Shown: one piece after another, positions 60,246 to 64,000 of the stretch
Layout: every line of letters begins with the position of its first letter
How positions within the stretch are numbered: position 1 is the stretch's first letter
Source of the DNA: Uloborus plumipes
Lineage: Eukaryota; Arthropoda; Arachnida; Araneae; Uloboridae
Reading direction: 5' to 3'
Assembly (NCBI GenBank): GCA_038373865.1
Contig: JAXGGA010001708.1
Coordinates: 62,001-126,000 of the forward strand
DNA length: 64,000 nt
The notes under the pieces: model-generated
Seen by the model: the letters and a program-made list of their open reading frames with translations, nothing else
Database searches by the model: none
Told to the model about the DNA's origin: nothing
Made by a program: the position numbers and the translations under genes

Positions 60246-63200
60246 ATTGCAATAAAGTGGTAATAGTGTAAAAAGCATATGTGTTTTGATTTATTCAAAT
60301 CTATGTTCCTAAATGTACTAGATACCGTTAAAAATGCACTAACTCTAATAAAATAGATAGTAAACAAGGCAAAAATAAATTTACTTTCAGAGAGAAAATG
60401 TATTATAATATATTGCTACTCTTTTTATTACAAAAACACAAAGATGTTGAATGCATTACAACTGAACAAAGATTTAAACAAGACAAAAGGTTTTACGCTT
60501 AATGAGTAAAGACGATGTTAAAAATAAGAAAATAAGCATTTTTCAAAGAAAATATCTCATTCTGCTTATTTTTGTTTTCGGGATCTTCTCTCTTCCGAGT
60601 TAATTATGAGCTCTAGAGTAAATAGGTCCCTATATTACTAATGAAGAAACGTACTAAAACAATTCATATAAATGACAGAATTATGAGTTTTAAGCTTAAA
60701 GGAATGGAATTTTAATATTCTTTATGCAACATTTTTACATAAAGAAGAGCAGTAAAACATTTAATTTTATGAATATACCAGTTGTTTTATAATTCTATGC
60801 CTACCAAGAAATAGTTTCTAAAGCGATAAAACCTATTTCTTTCACCATTAAAAGCGCTGGATTCAAGGAATCTCAAATGGGTAATTTAAGAAAAAGCTGA
60901 GTATTATTAAGACACAATTTTGTAATATAGTTCCGGTGCTGTTAAAGCGTTGTAGATGCAATTTCAAAACTCATTTTGCAAACATTCGGCAATGTTAATG
61001 AAAAGAAGCTCTAAAATATAGTTCAAAATTGAAATCTCAATAGCATATTTAAATAAACTATTAGAAGATACAGCGAGTGCAATGGAAGCAGTTTGGAACC
61101 GTGAAAAAGAAACATTACACGTTTCGTTCTTTTTAAAGTGAAAATATCGAGCAGTTTTTCCGTACTATACAATTGTAACAACAATATAAAATTGTAAAAC
61201 AAATACTTTTGTTTTATTAAACACATTAAGATTTTCCTAACTTAAATAAGTTTGTTTTTTCTTTTCAATTTAACGATACTGATACGTGCAGTCTGTTGAT
61301 GTAAAAAAATAAACAGTATTCGCTGATTGCGACATTACAGTCACAGTAAATGTAAGTCAACTCTTGAACGCCAAATCGAGATTTACTAATGAGTTTGAAA
61401 TGAAATTTTGGAATTCAGCAGGTTGAAGGGCAATTTTTCATTATTGCTTTAATAAATTTAGACTAATTTACTTTTTCAAGTTATTTCCCAAACGTTAAAT
61501 TTATTGGTTTGAATATTCAAACGCGCAGAAGTTAAAAACTTATTTCCCCTTCTGTTATAAAACAATTGGATGTAATAGCAAAGAAGGACAGTCAGATATT
61601 GCTCTCTCATCCACCCTAACATGTATATATTTTAATGAGATAGAGAATTATGAGGAAAAACTATCTAATAACCGGGATGCTCTACTAACCAAGATCAAAG
61701 TAACAAATTATAATAATTTGTCACGTTGAAAGTTTATTTTAGTAACCGATATATTTTTAACCTAATATTCTAATACGATTCCTTGACTGCTCCACATGAA
61801 TCACTAGATTATGTATTTGCGTTTTGAAAAATACAAGAAAAATTATTTTTATTCAGTTGTTTTCTTTTCTCAAATTGGGACATTTATAATTCCCTTTTTT
61901 TCCGTAACGACAGATGAAGGCAAGTATTATTCTGCTTCATAAAGTCTTAAATATTATTTTAATCTGTATCAATTTTTAATTATTGAAGTGTTATTTATTT
62001 ATTTATTTTTCGCAACGTTCTGGAATTTTGCAATAAAGAAGACCAATAGAACGAATTATACGCTTCAATGGAATACATTTTAAGTCCAGATCTAATTGCT
62101 ATTACGCTGCTTGGATTCCACTACGACGGAATTTTGATTACAACGCAAAAAAAGAAGTCCGTTAAGATCGTCATAACGTTACATCACAGTGCATAGTTAT
62201 GTTGAGTAATGCACATTTTTAATGTTTGTAATAATTAATTTGCAAATAAGTTTTGAAATACTATTTACAAGCTACTTTTACTCAATCAGCTGTCATCTCC
62301 TTAGAGCATAATAATTTTCATAATGCATACCATACTAAAAATCAGTTCAAAACATTTAAATTTATTGACAACAATAAATTCCCGAAGTTAAAGTACTCGT
62401 ATTTAAAAAGGTAGCATAAATATCAAAGGTTATATGAGTTTATGAAAAAAATAATGAGAGAATATATAATAGTAATATAGGAATCACGGCAAGTCCATAA
62501 CTTCAATTACTCCAATAGTTTCATTTTAAGTGCTGAAACAATTTTTCTAGCACACAATCAAGAAATAACTGACGATAACACAATAATTTTAATGGCCCCT
62601 AATAAATCGGCACTGTCTAATTCAAAAAAGCAATTTCGACAATGGAGACAGTGATATGCTATTCCATTATGTCATAAAAAACAACGTATCTTACTTACGT
62701 AATTTCGATCCAAAATAAAATATAATTATCCACAAACAAGAAGATAAAATAAGGAAATAAGATACAAAACTCTGCAATTACTCTTTCAATCTCGATAACG
62801 GCTATATCTGGCTAGCCATCAGTGCCCCCATTCATGGAGCAATCTAACCATTCGATTGTGTTAATTACATTTACAGTTTCTCGCGGTACAATCATTAATT
62901 GGAAGCCGATACAATAAAGCCGAAAGCATTTTATCAGAAACGCTAATGAAAACAGCAATGAACGGAGAAAAAAATAACCGAACTATATTTCATAAAGAGG
63001 AACAAGGGAAATATTTTATCTTTGTGACTCCGATGCTTTCTGTTAGTTGCCGTCGCTAATCTTGTTAGATTAAGTTAGACTTGTAGCTGTGACTTTCAAA
63101 CAATACGCAGTTTTGTGCTCTTGATTATATCAGTGTTATGTGGTAATTGAATAAAGGTACCGGAAAAGATTGTTACTAGATATTTCATGTTTGGTAATTG

Positions 63201-64000
63201 CAGATAATTAGGAGATATTAAAATTTTTGCTATACGGAAATTCAAAATACGAATCTTATCTGATTCTTATTGCTAAAAATCCTGAATGTTTCATTAATAT
63301 TTAGTTTTTCTTATGTGCTTTTCCTTGACTAAAGTTTCAATAAAAAGTGTAGAAATATTTCGTAGTACGTAATTTAAATTACACAATCAATGACTTTTTA
63401 AAGCAGAAGAATGAAATTTGTGTAAAACGCTATGTTAACTAATTAACTTAAAAGCATGTTGAGTTTTTTTTCAAATAACTTTAGTAATTGTTTCGTCTGC
63501 TGTGATTCTTCAAAATATATATAGTTTTAAATCTTTAAAATGTCACATAACAAAAAAAAAAAGATGTCTTCCATAAGTACACGAGAATACTAATGATTTT
63601 ATGGAAGTGATGGGTAGTTTTGCTCAAAATATAATTTTTTAAAAGACATACTAAACGCTTTATACTTTTAAATTGTTTGAGATATTCAGCAACTAGGGAA
63701 TTACAAATAGTAATAATAAAAGTAATCCAGCTGCAATAACTCTCTTTATTCACACATACGTAATAACATGTAATTAAATATATGGATATAAAGCTGTTTT
63801 GTATAAATAAGGATACTAATTTATAATTTGTCTCTTGTGTAATTTTATAACAAGGAAACATATTTATTGTACGTAATAAATACATTTATTTGTTCATTAC
63901 CCTTATGGCTAGAGTAATAATACCAACTATTGTATTTCTTTTTGAAATTTTAACTCCCTAATGTGTCTTTGTTATAAATAGAAGGACGATGCAACAACAC
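60246..64000. other. AT-rich DNA to the window end, no gene
   Basis: No coding or RNA gene recognised. Short open frames, including a 116-codon one at 63535-63885 on the minus strand, are AT-rich with no family signal. One patch at 62750-63100 is listed separately. Confidence 0.45.
62750..63100. promoter_or_regulatory. Candidate conserved noncoding DNA
   Basis: Unique mixed-composition stretch with CTCGATAACGGCTATATC, GTACAATCATTAATTGGAAG, CATTCGATTGTG and TTGCCGTCGCTAATCTTG. TAAT-core and GATA motifs cluster here and there is no open frame or inverted structure. Regulatory function is a guess from composition and motif density. Confidence 0.22.

Noticed and set aside
63535..63885. 116-codon minus-strand gene
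   Set aside because: AT-rich chance frame with hydrophobic composition and no recognisable domain.

Overview
This is a strongly AT-rich stretch of eukaryotic nuclear DNA. I recognise no intact host protein-coding gene, no rRNA and no functional tRNA. The content is transposon-derived or low-complexity: Tc1-like elements with TA target duplications, several hAT-like elements with 8-bp target duplications, tRNA-derived SINEs, fold-back elements and long (AT)n tracts. The Tc1 transposases are of a kind common in arthropods. My best guess is an arthropod, perhaps an arachnid; that is inference from recalled protein families. The window reads as intergenic or intronic DNA between distant genes.

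Layout. 0-10 kb: a 52-bp inverted repeat (0.8/1.5 kb); a nearly intact Tc1-like element with one premature stop (1.6-2.8 kb); an (AT)n tract (5.86-6.0 kb); a 199-bp tandem duplication (7.1-7.5 kb); a second Tc1-like element with intact ends and a decayed transposase (8.1-9.5 kb). 10-27 kb: a CpG-rich patch (10.1-10.6 kb); a 1.15-kb element with two minisatellites and a SINE (17.0-18.2 kb); a hAT-type MITE (18.4 kb); a fold-back element (20.2-20.6 kb); a 586-bp hAT-like element with a perfect target duplication (21.6 kb). 27-37 kb: a nested stack in which element A (27.5-36.9 kb) contains hAT-like element B (28.4-35.8 kb), which contains element C (31.7-34.4 kb) with terminal inverted repeats of about 0.5 kb. 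The stack may sit in a still older element (26.9-37.0 kb).

38-47 kb: small MITEs, a 1.06-kb element carrying a 61-bp tandem array and a tRNA-like SINE, two MITEs built on an ACTGTAAAAAAT end, and two hAT-like elements whose ends hold arrays of a short palindromic word (43.2-44.6 and 45.3-46.4 kb). 48-64 kb: two further TA-flanked elements (48.7-50.0 and 51.2-52.1 kb), an identical 252-bp duplication, a 175-bp-arm hairpin next to (AT)n and a C17 run, and long unique AT-rich sequence. Three patches in that sequence (52.6-53.05, 57.0-57.3 and 62.75-63.1 kb) look like candidate conserved noncoding DNA.

The most interesting pattern is architectural. Four unrelated-looking TA-flanked elements (A, D, F, G) share a terminal cap close to TASSGKAA, followed by a short word unique to each element that recurs inside it. 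Two hAT-like elements (E, M) share another cap, TAGRGNTG, followed by their own palindromic words. This suggests families that keep the cleavage end and change the internal repeat word. Boundaries were read by eye from inverted ends and target duplications; no homology search was possible.
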